Counted from the first letter of the stretch, positions 1-9,102 are shown. The stretch is 64,000 nucleotides of DNA from Glaciecola sp965660815 (GCA_965660815.1 CBFIBG010000097.1:1-64000); one strand, 5' to 3'. Translations and numbers: made by a program. The notes: generated by a model not told the origin, from the letters alone.

Positions 1-690
1 GGGCATCATACATTGGGTACTGAACAAAATTGGTTATTTGGCGTTGATTTTGGCAGTTGGAAGTATCAAGACTATGTTGGAGAAAAAAGTATAAATGCTA
101 TATTTTCTTTAAATTTTGGTAGTGGCAAACATAAATTCTCACAGCGAAATAACACAATGAAAGCTGTGTTAGCACAAAAAGGGATCACACTGGCAACAGG
201 TTGGGGAGCAAGACCAGCATGGCAACTGCATCATATGGCACTTGGTAAGTCAATTGGATATAGCCACTTCCGTACTGTGAACAACAAAATGTTGCTCAGT
301 TCAGGACTATCAACATTAGAATATAGGTCTACGGGCAACTACAAATTTGTTAATTCACCATGGATAAATTTACTGGGCGATCCTACCCTACGCGCTTTTC
401 CTTTGCCATCGCCTAGTTCGCTATCAGCAAGTAAAGAAAAAAATGCCGTTCATCTAAAATGGCAAGCGCCTGACACTAAAGAAGCGCTAAGCTATCAAGT
501 TTATCGAGCATCAGATAAATTAGGGCCTTATACAGTGTTAAATGCAAGACCGACCCTAAAATTAGAATATGTAGTTAAAAACCCAAGTAACAAAGAAACT
601 TGGTACATGGTAAGAGCACTAGCAACCAAAGAGGTTTACGCTGGTTCTTTTGATACCTTCTCTCAAGGCGTGTTTATATCAGTCAATTAG
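1..690 (+). CDS. 3' end of a secreted protein with a C-terminal fibronectin III-like domain (5'-truncated)
   Basis: The frame is open from the first base of the window to the TAG at 688-690, so the gene begins upstream; the TTG at 13 is unlikely to be the true start. The visible part has a block containing GWGARPAW and, near residue 125, LLGDPTLR, a motif I associate with C25 (gingipain-like) peptidases and related secreted proteins. From about residue 135 to the end a beta-rich segment (LSASKEKNAVHLKW, YQVYRASD, WYMVRAL) reads as a fibronectin type III domain. No catalytic site is visible in this piece, so peptidase activity is not claimed. A decayed gene follows 20 bases downstream. Confidence 0.6.
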   Translation, partial: GHHTLGTEQNWLFGVDFGSWKYQDYVGEKSINAIFSLNFGSGKHKFSQRNNTMKAVLAQKGITLATGWGARPAWQLHHMALGKSIGYSHFRTVNNKMLLSSGLSTLEYRSTGNYKFVNSPWINLLGDPTLRAFPLPSPSSLSASKEKNAVHLKWQAPDTKEALSYQVYRASDKLGPYTVLNARPTLKLEYVVKNPSNKETWYMVRALATKEVYAGSFDTFSQGVFISVN

Positions 691-710
691 AAAAAATATT
701 AAAATTGTCC

Positions 711-1180
711 AAGCATTTTTTACAGGTACTTGTTAAAAACAAATAAGTTAAACCCAAATTTAATATTAATAAGAGTAAGGCGAAACAATTTGTCGCTATG
801 ACTAGTGCTGATAACATGCCAGTAAATTTTAAAATTGCTACGTTAACTTCTGAACACCCGTTTACCGATACTAAACAGACTATTACTTTGCCCGTTGCTA
901 TTAACTCAGTTGAACAGATAGGTTTGAATAAAAAGTGCAAAGTACTTAGAAACGCAACAAGCGTTGCCTGAGTGCTATCAGCAAGCGGATAAATAGTTAA
1001 AAAACTACTATGACAGCAAATATTTTCGATGACATTAATAATCATTAGGCTGCTGCCCGCGCTGCGGCTTTTTTGTATTTACAAGTGAACAAACTACCAA
1101 TGACAAGATACTATTCATTAAAGTTCATTGAGTTGACGGATATGAGTCCTACCTATCGACTACCTATCGCTCAAGAATAA
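711..1180 (+). pseudogene. Decayed C-terminal remnant of an SGNH-hydrolase/TPR protein
   Basis: Translation from 711 gives a degenerate copy of the C-terminal half of the intact protein at 2347-4143. The segment at 780-924 reads AKQFVAMTSADNM, FKIATLTSEHPFTDTK and VEQIGL, against AKQLTAVTSADKM, FKIDGLTSDYPFTDTK and LEQIGL in the intact gene. After about 925 the match moves to another frame (YLETQQALPECYQQADK), then continues as TANIFDDI, AAARAAAFLYL and MTRYYSLKFIELTDMSPTYRL, ending at the TAA at 1178-1180. In-frame stops occur at 744-746, near 996 and near 1047, plus at least one frameshift. The N-terminal catalytic half is missing. It cannot make a functional product and shows the locus once held a third paralogue. 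Confidence 0.85.
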
Positions 1181-1358
1181 TAAACGAATCTGGCTTATTG
1201 TCGTCCCATTCTGTCGCCACATTTAACGATATTTTTTGTTTTATTGTTTCAATACTTTCCTAGCTTGTACAACACTGAATATGTCAAATAAATTTACACA
1301 ATTTTTAATATCGACAAAATTTAAATACAAAGCCCATTTATATTAGATACTTAACAGG

Positions 1359-1375
1359 AAGGCATGCAATTTGCT
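1359..1375 (+). promoter_or_regulatory. Sigma-54 (RpoN)-type -24/-12 promoter of the PEP-CTERM gene
   Basis: The sequence GGCATGCAATTTGCT has GG at 1361-1362 and GC at 1373-1374 separated by exactly 10 bases, with TTGC at the -12 element. Against the consensus TGGCACG-N4-TTGCW, the GG, CA, G and TTGCT match and only one core position of GGCACG differs. It lies 94 bases before the ATG at 1468, pointing at it. PEP-CTERM genes in exosortase-A bacteria are often under RpoN with the PrsK/PrsR pair, which makes this match more credible. The upstream activator site was not identified. Confidence 0.65.
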
Positions 1376-1467
1376 GTATCAGTGTTTACACACATTATTG
1401 ATTTTGAAACACAATTACGTTGGAAATAAATAAACCCAGTGTAAAAATACAATAAGGGAACTATAAA

Positions 1468-2013
1468 ATGATAAACCGCCTTCAGATAATTAGCATTGCT
1501 ATGCTAGTAATGTTCACTGGCAATGCATATTCAACCTCAACCACTTTTACCCCATACAGCGGAAATGATAACAATAACGCAGAGTTTTTAGGAGTATTGG
1601 ACAATTTAGGTTATGAATTCTGGGCAAAAAATGATGTTGGTGAAGGTTTGACCGGCAACAAGTTCACATTCAATATCGGCAACGGCCGTTCAGGGTCTTG
1701 GGACACAAACGGCGTCGACATTGTAGGTTTTACATACAAAGCGGGCAATGACTTTGTTTTTGTCGATTATGGTATTGGTCACGAAAGAACTTTTGATAAT
1801 TGGTGTACAGACGGTGGGTGTGAAATAGGTGATGGTAAAACAAGCCCTATATCAATTACAAACAAAAACGGAAAAGCAAAAGACTTAAGTCATATATCTT
1901 TGTATACGGTAAGCGCAGTACCAGAAGCGTCCACTTATGCACTTATGCTAAGTGGCCTAGGTATCGTTGGTATGATGGTACGTCGTAGAAAGAAATTAGA
2001 CGTAGCCGCTTAG
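1468..2013 (+). CDS. PEP-CTERM sorting-domain protein, secreted
   Basis: This 181-residue protein has a signal peptide at residues 1-22 (ending GNAYS) and the tripartite PEP-CTERM tail from about residue 151: VPE-A-S, a hydrophobic stretch (YALMLSGLGIVGMMV) and a basic cluster RRRKK. Exosortase recognises such tails, cleaves them and releases or anchors the protein in connection with exopolysaccharide. No exosortase is visible in the window. The middle (residues 25-145) is rich in Asn, Gly and Asp and I do not recognise a catalytic fold. The start has a Shine-Dalgarno-like AAGGGA eight bases upstream. A sigma-54-type promoter precedes the gene and a terminator follows. It sits between a decayed and an intact SGNH-TPR gene. 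Confidence 0.88.
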   Translation: MINRLQIISIAMLVMFTGNAYSTSTTFTPYSGNDNNNAEFLGVLDNLGYEFWAKNDVGEGLTGNKFTFNIGNGRSGSWDTNGVDIVGFTYKAGNDFVFVDYGIGHERTFDNWCTDGGCEIGDGKTSPISITNKNGKAKDLSHISLYTVSAVPEASTYALMLSGLGIVGMMVRRRKKLDVAA

Positions 2014-2045
2014 TACTTAAAGCTACCGACTCTGGAAATTACTAG

Positions 2046-2073
2046 ACCTCCTGCTTTGCAGGAGGTTTTTTTT
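2046..2073 (+). terminator. Rho-independent terminator of the PEP-CTERM gene
   Basis: A nine-base stem ACCTCCTGC / GCAGGAGGT with a three-base TTT loop is followed by a run of T to 2073. It ends the transcript of the gene closing at 2013. Confidence 0.9.
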
Positions 2074-2346
2074 GGTTCACACTCATAGAGCGAGCCCTGC
2101 CGATATTGATAAGCCAGATGGTTAGCGAATTGAAATAACATTCGTATGCAAAGCGGCTAAAAATGATTACTTATACCTGAAATTGTTTATACTAGCGTTA
2201 ACATAATATAAACATTGTATGGTAATGGGGTTTGATGTATTACTCGTTGCCAAAACGGTGTCTACAGCCTAGATTTTGTGTCAGTAATATACAAATCACG
2301 GTGTTTATACCGTTCAAACTAATTATTCATTGTTTGTCGCTTATTA

Positions 2347-4143
2347 ATGAAAAATAAACACTCAGCTTTCTATATTATTGCCATTAGCCTGCCTTTTGTC
2401 TTTTTGCTTTTACTTGAAGGTGGTTTGCGCGCTGTCGGCTACGGAAACGCCTACCCTTTGTTCGTTGACGTTGACACTATGCAAGGGTACATTCAACCCA
2501 ATCCTGAATTAATCAAACGCTACTTCCCCGCCAATAGCTCTACTCCCAATGTCGCGCCCGACACCTATTTTTTTCAAACACAAAAGCCCGATAACACTCT
2601 ACGGATCGTAACTATGGGCGGCTCTACCATGGCGGGGTTTCCCTATGGTCGCTTTGGCTCTCCTGCGGGCATGCTAAAACAGCGTTTAAAAGCGACTAAT
2701 CCTAGTCAAAACATTGAAATAATCTCCGTGGCCATGTCGAGCATTAATAGCTATACATTGCTTGATATTACCGATGAGGTAATTAACATAAACCCAGATG
2801 TGGTGCTGATATATGCTGGTCATAACGAGTATTTAGGAATAATGGGCGTGGGCTCTGTGTTTGCCAGTAAAGGCGGGCATGCAGCCAATCTATTGTATTT
2901 AACGTTAAAAGAAGTGCGTATTTTCCAACTGCTGCAAAGCATCTTACATTCTTTAAGAAGTACTAATATAGATACTAGCACCCTTGACCAGCGCACAGTA
3001 ATGGCGCAAGTCGCTAAGAATAAAGATATTGTGTATAACGATAGTGTGTATCTGGCAGGCGTTAATCAGTTCGAGTCAAACTTAGGTAAGATATTAGAAA
3101 AGTTGGACCAGGCTAATATCAAAACGGTAATAAGTAACCTAGTGGCGAATGAGCTTGATCAGCCTCCTTTCAACTCTATTACCGATGCAGCTTTAGATAA
3201 TGCCGCGGCCGACTTACTTCACCCAGCCACACAAAACCGCACCGCGGTTACCGCTGAAGACATTTCTAAGGCGAATGATATTCTGCATGCAGACTATTTC
3301 TATGCAGTGGGCAAGCGCTATGCAGCGGCTGAAGATTCAGACAACGCACTTGGCTACCTAACAAGGGCAATCGATTTAGATCTGTTACGATTTAGAGCCC
3401 CTTCTGAATTTAATCAAATTATTGAAAAGTTAAGTCACAAATACCAGGCTACTTATGTGGATATGCATGCCTATTTTAGAGATTACACACCACTTATTGG
3501 CCACAATTATATGCTTGAACATTTGCATCCTAACAACCAAGGCTATTTTATTATGGCCGAAGCATTTTTTAAGGCGTTAGTATCTGAAAAGTTAATTATC
3601 CCTGAATATACGATCAGCGAACATACGGCCAAACAACTCACTGCGGTGACCAGCGCGGACAAAATGCTCGCTCGCTTTAAAATTGACGGCTTAACCTCTG
3701 ACTACCCCTTTACTGATACTAAACTACAAGTTAATTTGCCCTTAGCGACAACTGCCCTTGAACAAATTGGACTAGCTCGAGTAAAAGGCGCGGAATATTT
3801 AGAGACGCAACAAGCGTTATTGGCTTATTATCAGCAAGCCAATAAGCCTCTAAACGCAGCTACTGCGGCCGCCAATATTTTTGATGCGATACCTTATAAT
3901 GTAGAGGCTGCGCGCGCAGCCTCTATGCTGTACTTAAATGCTAAGCAATGGCAAATGGCCAAATATTACGCCCTAAAGTGTGTTGATTTAGAACCGAAAA
4001 ACGCCAATTTTAGGCTGACATTAGCGCAGATATATTTTCAACTTGGTAAACGAGATGAGTCGGTTAATCAATTAAACGCTATTTTGCAATTTGAGCCAGA
4101 TAATCACAGAGCATTGCAAATTAAACGTCAGATCAGTGGGTAG
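2347..4143 (+). CDS. Membrane-anchored SGNH/GDSL hydrolase-like protein with C-terminal TPRs
   Basis: The 598-residue protein starts with an uncleaved hydrophobic anchor (residues 7-24), placing the rest probably in the periplasm. SGNH blocks follow: GGST with the likely nucleophile Ser93, GHNE with Asn160, and LEHLHPN near residues 390-396 with His394. The usual acidic residue of the DxxH block is Glu here (E-H-L-H). A helical insert lies between the blocks, and the last ~150 residues contain TPR-like repeats (NKPLNAATAAANIF, KQWQMAKYYALKCVDLEPKN, GKRDESVNQLNAILQFEPDN). Such proteins often act as esterases or O-acetyl transferases on glycans, but the substrate is unknown. The next gene is a paralogue and the fragment at 711-1180 is a third. 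No clear Shine-Dalgarno is seen before the ATG. Confidence 0.8.
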   Translation: MKNKHSAFYIIAISLPFVFLLLLEGGLRAVGYGNAYPLFVDVDTMQGYIQPNPELIKRYFPANSSTPNVAPDTYFFQTQKPDNTLRIVTMGGSTMAGFPYGRFGSPAGMLKQRLKATNPSQNIEIISVAMSSINSYTLLDITDEVININPDVVLIYAGHNEYLGIMGVGSVFASKGGHAANLLYLTLKEVRIFQLLQSILHSLRSTNIDTSTLDQRTVMAQVAKNKDIVYNDSVYLAGVNQFESNLGKILEKLDQANIKTVISNLVANELDQPPFNSITDAALDNAAADLLHPATQNRTAVTAEDISKANDILHADYFYAVGKRYAAAEDSDNALGYLTRAIDLDLLRFRAPSEFNQIIEKLSHKYQATYVDMHAYFRDYTPLIGHNYMLEHLHPNNQGYFIMAEAFFKALVSEKLIIPEYTISEHTAKQLTAVTSADKMLARFKIDGLTSDYPFTDTKLQVNLPLATTALEQIGLARVKGAEYLETQQALLAYYQQANKPLNAATAAANIFDAIPYNVEAARAASMLYLNAKQWQMAKYYALKCVDLEPKNANFRLTLAQIYFQLGKRDESVNQLNAILQFEPDNHRALQIKRQISG

Positions 4144-4250
4144 TTTCACAGATGCCTTGTTAGACATAACGCAGTTCGTTTTAGATAAGATTGCGGTGTA
4201 TTAACGGTATCAGGCGTTTACGTGTGTATAGGTTTAAGATAAAGGGCAAT

Positions 4251-5981
4251 ATGACGAACAATCATAAAAACAAAACACAAATCGGCTTCTATGCCGTTGG
4301 GATTAGCATTCCAATTATATTTTTCCTTTTTCTTGAGAGTGTGTTGCGCGTTGTAGGCTTTGGGCAATCTGTGCCACTTTTTATTGAAAATCCGGCTAAT
4401 CCAAATTACTTAGTCACCCGCCCCGATTTGATGACTCGTTATTTTCCATTTTCCAAAAATCCACCGTCGGTCACTATGGAAGCCGATTTTCTGTTAAAAG
4501 ACAAACCAGATAACGGGTTTAGAGTGTTTGTTCAAGGTGGCAGTACCGCCGCTGGTTTCCCTTATGGCTTGGGGGCATCTTTGGCTGGAACACTCGAGCA
4601 TCGTTTACGACAAAGTATGCCGACCAAGCACGTAGAAGTAGTGAACACCGCCATGTCTGCGGTGAATAGCCATACGCTGCTGGACATCGCGGACGATATT
4701 ATTGAACAACAACCTGATATGGTGCTGATTTATGCAGGGCACAATGAGTTTTTAGGGATATTAGGCGCTGGCTCTAACTTTGCTACTAGTCAAAGTTATT
4801 GGTTAACTCGAATAATGCTGAACTTAAAAAACTGGCGTATTTACCAGCTTTTTCAGTGGCTATATGCCAGCTTTCAAGCACCAATCGCGCCCTCCCCTAA
4901 TAGTGCTATGGCTCAAGAAAATCGCACAAGCAACCGTACAACTATGATGGCAAAGGTCGCGGCAGGGCGCAGCATTGAGTTTAATTCACCTACTTATCAA
5001 GCCGCTTTGCATCAGTTTAAACGCAATATCTCTAAACTATTAACCAAATATAAAGACGCTGGCATTCCAGTATTTATTAGCAGCATTGCCAGCAACTACA
5101 AAGACCAACCGCCGTTCAAATCGGTAAGTGTTGAGCCCAAGTTTGAAAATTTAGTGCAAAAGCTCACTCAATTAATGCGTACGCCTTCTGCACAAAATAA
5201 TGACTTGTCGCAAATCAAGCAAATAGCTTTAGCGCTTAAAGCCAGTGAGTCGGCGCTGTTGCATTTTGAACTGGGTAAATTTTTATTATCGAAATCGCTG
5301 AATAAACAAGCCAATACGCATTTTGAGTTGGCCATACAGCATGACCAATTAAAATTTCGGGGGCCTAAAGAAATGAACGCGATTATTCGAGAGGCTGCAA
5401 ATAATTACCAGGCCAATTTTGTGGATGCCAAAAGTTTCTTCACTCAACGCAGTCAACATCAGATTGTTGGCAATGAGCTTATGCTTGAGCACTTGCATCC
5501 AAACTTGCAAGGTTATTACGTGATCAATGAAGCCTTTTACCAAGCGATTTCTCGCCTTAAACCGGTTGCTCAATGGCAAAACATAGGCATTTCACAAGCA
5601 TGGAGAGAACGTTTGATATTACCAAGTGAAGAATATGCTGGCTTTGCATCTGTCACGGCTTTAATGGCCGATTATCCTTTCGTTGACAAACCCCAACCGC
5701 TAGAGCTACCCGCGCCGGCAGATCCCTCTCAATCTTATGGATTAGAGTACTTTAAAAAGCAGATAAGTTGGCAACAAATGATTGAAAAAAACCTTGAGTA
5801 CTATCGCCTAACAAACAATAAACTAATGACGCTTAAATCCTTGCTTATTCTGGCGGATGCTTTACCGCACCATGGTTTATATAACGCCCAAGCGGCGGAT
5901 GCACTTTCGACGCAAAACCCTGAGCTTGCGACTTACTATCGTCAGCGTGCCAAGCGTGCAGGTTTAGTGGATATTAGATAG
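4251..5981 (+). CDS. Second SGNH/GDSL hydrolase-like protein, paralogue of its upstream neighbour
   Basis: I start at the ATG at 4251 because AAAGGG lies just upstream and the membrane anchor (IGFYAVGISIPIIFFLFLE) then starts close to the N-terminus; a longer TTG frame from 4191 adds residues absent from the paralogue. The 576-residue product repeats the paralogue's layout: anchor, GGST with Ser98, YAGHNEFLG, and LEHLHPNLQGYY with the same Glu in place of the usual Asp of DxxH. The C-terminal part is shorter and its TPR-like helices are less regular. The gene follows its paralogue by 107 bases, so the two are probably co-transcribed. The substrate is unknown; a glycan-modifying esterase or acetyltransferase is plausible from the family. 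Confidence 0.78.
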   Translation: MTNNHKNKTQIGFYAVGISIPIIFFLFLESVLRVVGFGQSVPLFIENPANPNYLVTRPDLMTRYFPFSKNPPSVTMEADFLLKDKPDNGFRVFVQGGSTAAGFPYGLGASLAGTLEHRLRQSMPTKHVEVVNTAMSAVNSHTLLDIADDIIEQQPDMVLIYAGHNEFLGILGAGSNFATSQSYWLTRIMLNLKNWRIYQLFQWLYASFQAPIAPSPNSAMAQENRTSNRTTMMAKVAAGRSIEFNSPTYQAALHQFKRNISKLLTKYKDAGIPVFISSIASNYKDQPPFKSVSVEPKFENLVQKLTQLMRTPSAQNNDLSQIKQIALALKASESALLHFELGKFLLSKSLNKQANTHFELAIQHDQLKFRGPKEMNAIIREAANNYQANFVDAKSFFTQRSQHQIVGNELMLEHLHPNLQGYYVINEAFYQAISRLKPVAQWQNIGISQAWRERLILPSEEYAGFASVTALMADYPFVDKPQPLELPAPADPSQSYGLEYFKKQISWQQMIEKNLEYYRLTNNKLMTLKSLLILADALPHHGLYNAQAADALSTQNPELATYYRQRAKRAGLVDIR

Positions 5982-5983
5982 AC

Positions 5984-6008
5984 CAAAGCTTTTGTACAAA
6001 AAGCTTTG
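5984..6008 (+). terminator. Inverted repeat after the SGNH pair, possible terminator
   Basis: CAAAGCTTTT GTAC AAAAAGCTTTG starts three bases after the stop codon at 5981. The arms pair almost perfectly but the following T-run is short, so termination strength is uncertain. Confidence 0.5.
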
Positions 6009-6056
6009 TTAAGAGTTAACTTTGCTGCTTCAAAAAAAATATCTGATGAAAGAAAT

Positions 6057-6086
6057 GGTAAGGCTCTGTGCTAACAAAGCCTTACC
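6057..6086 (-). terminator. Hairpin downstream of the Ig-like lipoprotein gene
   Basis: GGTAAGGCT (6057-6065) pairs with AGCCTTACC (6078-6086). It lies just past the minus-strand stop at 6094. On that strand only a weak T-rich stretch follows, so it may act with the neighbouring inverted repeat as the barrier between convergent genes. Confidence 0.5.
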
Positions 6087-6093
6087 TGTATCA

Positions 6094-9000
6094 TTAGTTT
6101 GTGGTAACTCTTCCTCTAACAGTAAAGGTTAAGTTGCTCTGTCCTTCTATGTCAAAGAAGAAGTCCATGCTGGCATCTTGACCATTGGTTGACGTGCTCA
6201 ATAATTTAAATGGCACCCCGTAGCCTTGAGGTATTTGTTGGCCTTCGGTAAGTCCATCAAAGCTCATAGTTGAAACGTTATTTAAATCTTGTGCACGCAA
6301 GTTAGCGGCGGTGTAGTCTCGCCCAATACTGATAAATACAAACTCAATTAATTCAAATTGAGCGGGCAAGGGAGTTTCACTTTTTTCAATTGTGGTGCTA
6401 AGGAAACGAGGAAGGTCGCCTAAGGTACACTCGGCAAAGAAACAAATCACTAATTTAACTTGGTTTTCAACTTGGTAATTAGAGAAATTATCTGAGCCAT
6501 CTGTTCTTATTGCCCACGAAAAGGCGACTTGACTGCTTTCTGCGTCGCTTCCTTGCAGTCTTACTTCATGAATTTGCAACACTCCAAATATACCATTGGC
6601 ATTTTTCAAAACAGCAATAGACTGGGTGCCGTTTTGAGTCAAAGTGAGTGTTCCTGAGCTAAAACTTAGCGTGTCGGCTTGTGTTAAGCTTGTAAAGTCA
6701 GACACACCGTCTGCTAAAGCAATTTCCCCGCCATCCAACACTTCTAAGTTGATACTGGTTCCTGACACTTGAGTAAATTGCACCGTTGTCTGAGCACTAC
6801 CCGCGCCTAAGGTAACACTTGGAGTCGAACCATAATTTAATAGAAGGAAACCTTTCTCCATCGGCTCGACCTCTAGTGCGGCTGAATTGGTCAGCTCCCC
6901 TCCATTGTAGCTAGCACTCATTATCGTGCTGCCAGCGCTTTGAGGACTAATTAAACCTTCATTTGGGCTACTGTTTTCAACGGTAGCAATATTAGTATTG
7001 TCAACCGTCCAAATAACGCTATCGGTGGCGTCGCCAGTGGTGTTGTCCGTAAAGGTAAATTCAGCGGTTGCTCGTTTAGTGGTATCGTTCAAAAATACCG
7101 TTGGCACGGTAATTGACAGTGACTCAGGCTCAGCGTCTGTTACCGTAATATCGAAACTGACGCTAAATGAAAGATAAGTAACCGTGATACTAAATGAACC
7201 GGTTTGGCTGGCAGAGACGTCCGCCACACTGCTGCCATCAGCTCCGATACTGCCGATACTTGGATCGCTAACTTGCCAAGTCACGCCGGTCGCTTGAGCT
7301 AACCGTGAACTATCTGAATACTCCACCAGTACTTCTAGTTCGCGAGACGAGCCTAGTGGGAACTCGGTAGTTTGGCCGCTTTCAATCACTAAACCCGTTG
7401 CCACAGCGTCAGTTACGGTGACGTTTGCATTAGCAGAGAACGACTGAAAACTGCCGGTTAATACTGCGCTTCCCTCTTCCTCACCAGACACGTTAACTTC
7501 TTGGTTAGAAGGAGAGCCGACGCTGGCAATATTACTTGGCGATACCGAGAATGATGCATTATTAGTGACATCACTTTGGCTACCATCACTTAGATTAGCA
7601 AGCAAACTTACCGTGGTAGATACCCCTACCGGCAGGTTAATATCGCTTTGAGTTAATTCAACACTTTGTACGACAGCTTCTGTGACCGTTGCCGTGAAAC
7701 TGGTTGAGAAACCTTGTGCCTGAGCGGTTATTGTAACGCTTCCAGACATATTTGCTTGCAGCGTTGCCACATCGTTGTTGACTGTCACCGACACAATGTC
7801 AGTATCTGAACTTGACCACTGAACCTCGGTAGCCGCTTGGACGGTGTCATTTGAGAACTGGAGTTCTGCGCTACGCTGAGCATTTAATCCTAGTGCAATG
7901 GACGCATTAGCAATAGGAGATAAGCCAACAGCAATGGCGTCGGTGACGTCAAGAACAATTGGGTCAACTACAATGCTGTCCAGTACTGCTGAAATTTCTA
8001 CTTGCCCTACGCCGACAGCTTCAATGGCGCCTTGGTCGTCGATAGTGGCGATGGACTCGTCGCTTGATTGCCATGTCACAATGATCGGCGAGCTGCTCGA
8101 ATCGGTAAACGTGCCAACGGCGGAGGCGATTGTACTTGTGCCCTCCGCAATGCTTAAATCGTTTATTTGAATGTTAATGCTAAGTAGTTCTGCCTCGGTA
8201 ATGATCAGTTCTATTGTATCTGAAACGCCCGCTAGCTCACCAGTAATGGTTACAGTGCCCTCTTTGAGAGTAGAAACGACGCCTTGCTCGGAAACAGTCG
8301 CGATAGTTTCGTCACTGGAACTGAATTGAATATTTTCAAGCACGCTGGACACACCATTGTTAAATGTACCAGTGCCGCTGATTTGCGTGTCCAAGCCCAG
8401 TGCCAAAGAACTTAGCGCACTGGATAGTTGCATCGATGTTAGCGTGGGAGGATTGATCGTGACCTCTTGCGACGTCGAAATACTGCTTACTTGCGCCGTT
8501 ATGGTCGCAGTGCCAGGCGCCACTGCATTGACAACACCGCTTGACGTTATCGAAATAACGCTTGCGTCGCTTGAAGACCAAGTAATACCAGTAGAAATAG
8601 AATCTTGGGTGTTATTGTTAAATTCACCAATTATGGATAATTGCGCCTGCGTGCCCTGCACGATGGTATCGGCTAGATTATTGATGCTGATAGACTGCAA
8701 CTCGACTGGCGGTGGCTGCACAGGTGGAGCCGCAATGGTCACTAGGCTTGATACTGAAACACTGTCTACCTGAGCGGTTATTGTCGAAGTGCCCGCTGCA
8801 ACGGCATTTAATACACCACTTGACGATATCGTAACGACGCTTTCGTCGCTTGAAGACCAAGTAATACCAGTTGAAATAGTTTCTTGACTGTTATCACTAA
8901 ATTCGCCCACTAAGCCTAATTGTACCTGTGTGCCTTGTACGATGTTGTCGGCTAGATTATTGATGCTAATAGACTGCAAACTAGGAGGCGGGGGTGGGGG

Positions 9001-9102
9001 CGGTGGATTAGGAACGTTACTTGGCGGTGAAGAGCTTCCACCCGAACAGCCAAATAGAAATGCGATCAATATTATTGAAATTGGTATTTGTAATGCTTTC
9101 AT
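6094..9102 (-). CDS. Lipoprotein built of bacterial Ig-like (BIG2-type) repeats
   Basis: The 1002-residue protein has a lipoprotein signal with lipobox LFGC (Cys19), a short Ser/Gly stretch and a polyproline linker of eight Pro near residues 33-40. It then carries seven or more Ig-like modules of 85-95 residues with the recurring pattern ITWSSSDxSVxxI...GxxxAVxxGTxTITA. The first two modules are nearly identical and are separated by a second Pro-rich linker (PPVQPPPVE). The last ~250 residues differ and lack that pattern. The protein is probably surface-exposed and involved in adhesion or in presenting a C-terminal domain; I see no enzymatic site. AAGGA lies about seven bases before the ATG. 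It is a single-gene unit between two terminators. Confidence 0.85.
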   Translation of the reverse strand: MKALQIPISIILIAFLFGCSGGSSSPPSNVPNPPPPPPPPSLQSISINNLADNIVQGTQVQLGLVGEFSDNSQETISTGITWSSSDESVVTISSSGVLNAVAAGTSTITAQVDSVSVSSLVTIAAPPVQPPPVELQSISINNLADTIVQGTQAQLSIIGEFNNNTQDSISTGITWSSSDASVISITSSGVVNAVAPGTATITAQVSSISTSQEVTINPPTLTSMQLSSALSSLALGLDTQISGTGTFNNGVSSVLENIQFSSSDETIATVSEQGVVSTLKEGTVTITGELAGVSDTIELIITEAELLSINIQINDLSIAEGTSTIASAVGTFTDSSSSPIIVTWQSSDESIATIDDQGAIEAVGVGQVEISAVLDSIVVDPIVLDVTDAIAVGLSPIANASIALGLNAQRSAELQFSNDTVQAATEVQWSSSDTDIVSVTVNNDVATLQANMSGSVTITAQAQGFSTSFTATVTEAVVQSVELTQSDINLPVGVSTTVSLLANLSDGSQSDVTNNASFSVSPSNIASVGSPSNQEVNVSGEEEGSAVLTGSFQSFSANANVTVTDAVATGLVIESGQTTEFPLGSSRELEVLVEYSDSSRLAQATGVTWQVSDPSIGSIGADGSSVADVSASQTGSFSITVTYLSFSVSFDITVTDAEPESLSITVPTVFLNDTTKRATAEFTFTDNTTGDATDSVIWTVDNTNIATVENSSPNEGLISPQSAGSTIMSASYNGGELTNSAALEVEPMEKGFLLLNYGSTPSVTLGAGSAQTTVQFTQVSGTSINLEVLDGGEIALADGVSDFTSLTQADTLSFSSGTLTLTQNGTQSIAVLKNANGIFGVLQIHEVRLQGSDAESSQVAFSWAIRTDGSDNFSNYQVENQVKLVICFFAECTLGDLPRFLSTTIEKSETPLPAQFELIEFVFISIGRDYTAANLRAQDLNNVSTMSFDGLTEGQQIPQGYGVPFKLLSTSTNGQDASMDFFFDIEGQSNLTFTVRGRVTTN
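8470..8980 (-). repeat. Tandem 279-base DNA repeat encoding the first two Ig-like modules
   Basis: The stretches at about 8749-8980 and 8470-8701 are close copies offset by 279 bases (93 codons). Example pairs are GCTAGATTATTGATGCT at 8951 and 8672, and CGTCGCTTGAAGACCAAGT near 8845 and 8566. Similarity at the DNA level indicates recent module duplication. The later modules share only protein-level similarity. Confidence 0.8.

Noticed and set aside
683..1045. Minus-strand 120-residue open frame
   Set aside because: It lies opposite the decayed SGNH-TPR remnant, whose plus-strand similarity explains the region; no independent coding support.
8360..8860. Two similar small minus-strand frames (both starting MVFKRRKR)
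   Set aside because: They are out-of-frame translations of the 279-base repeat in the Ig-like lipoprotein gene, so their resemblance reflects the repeat.
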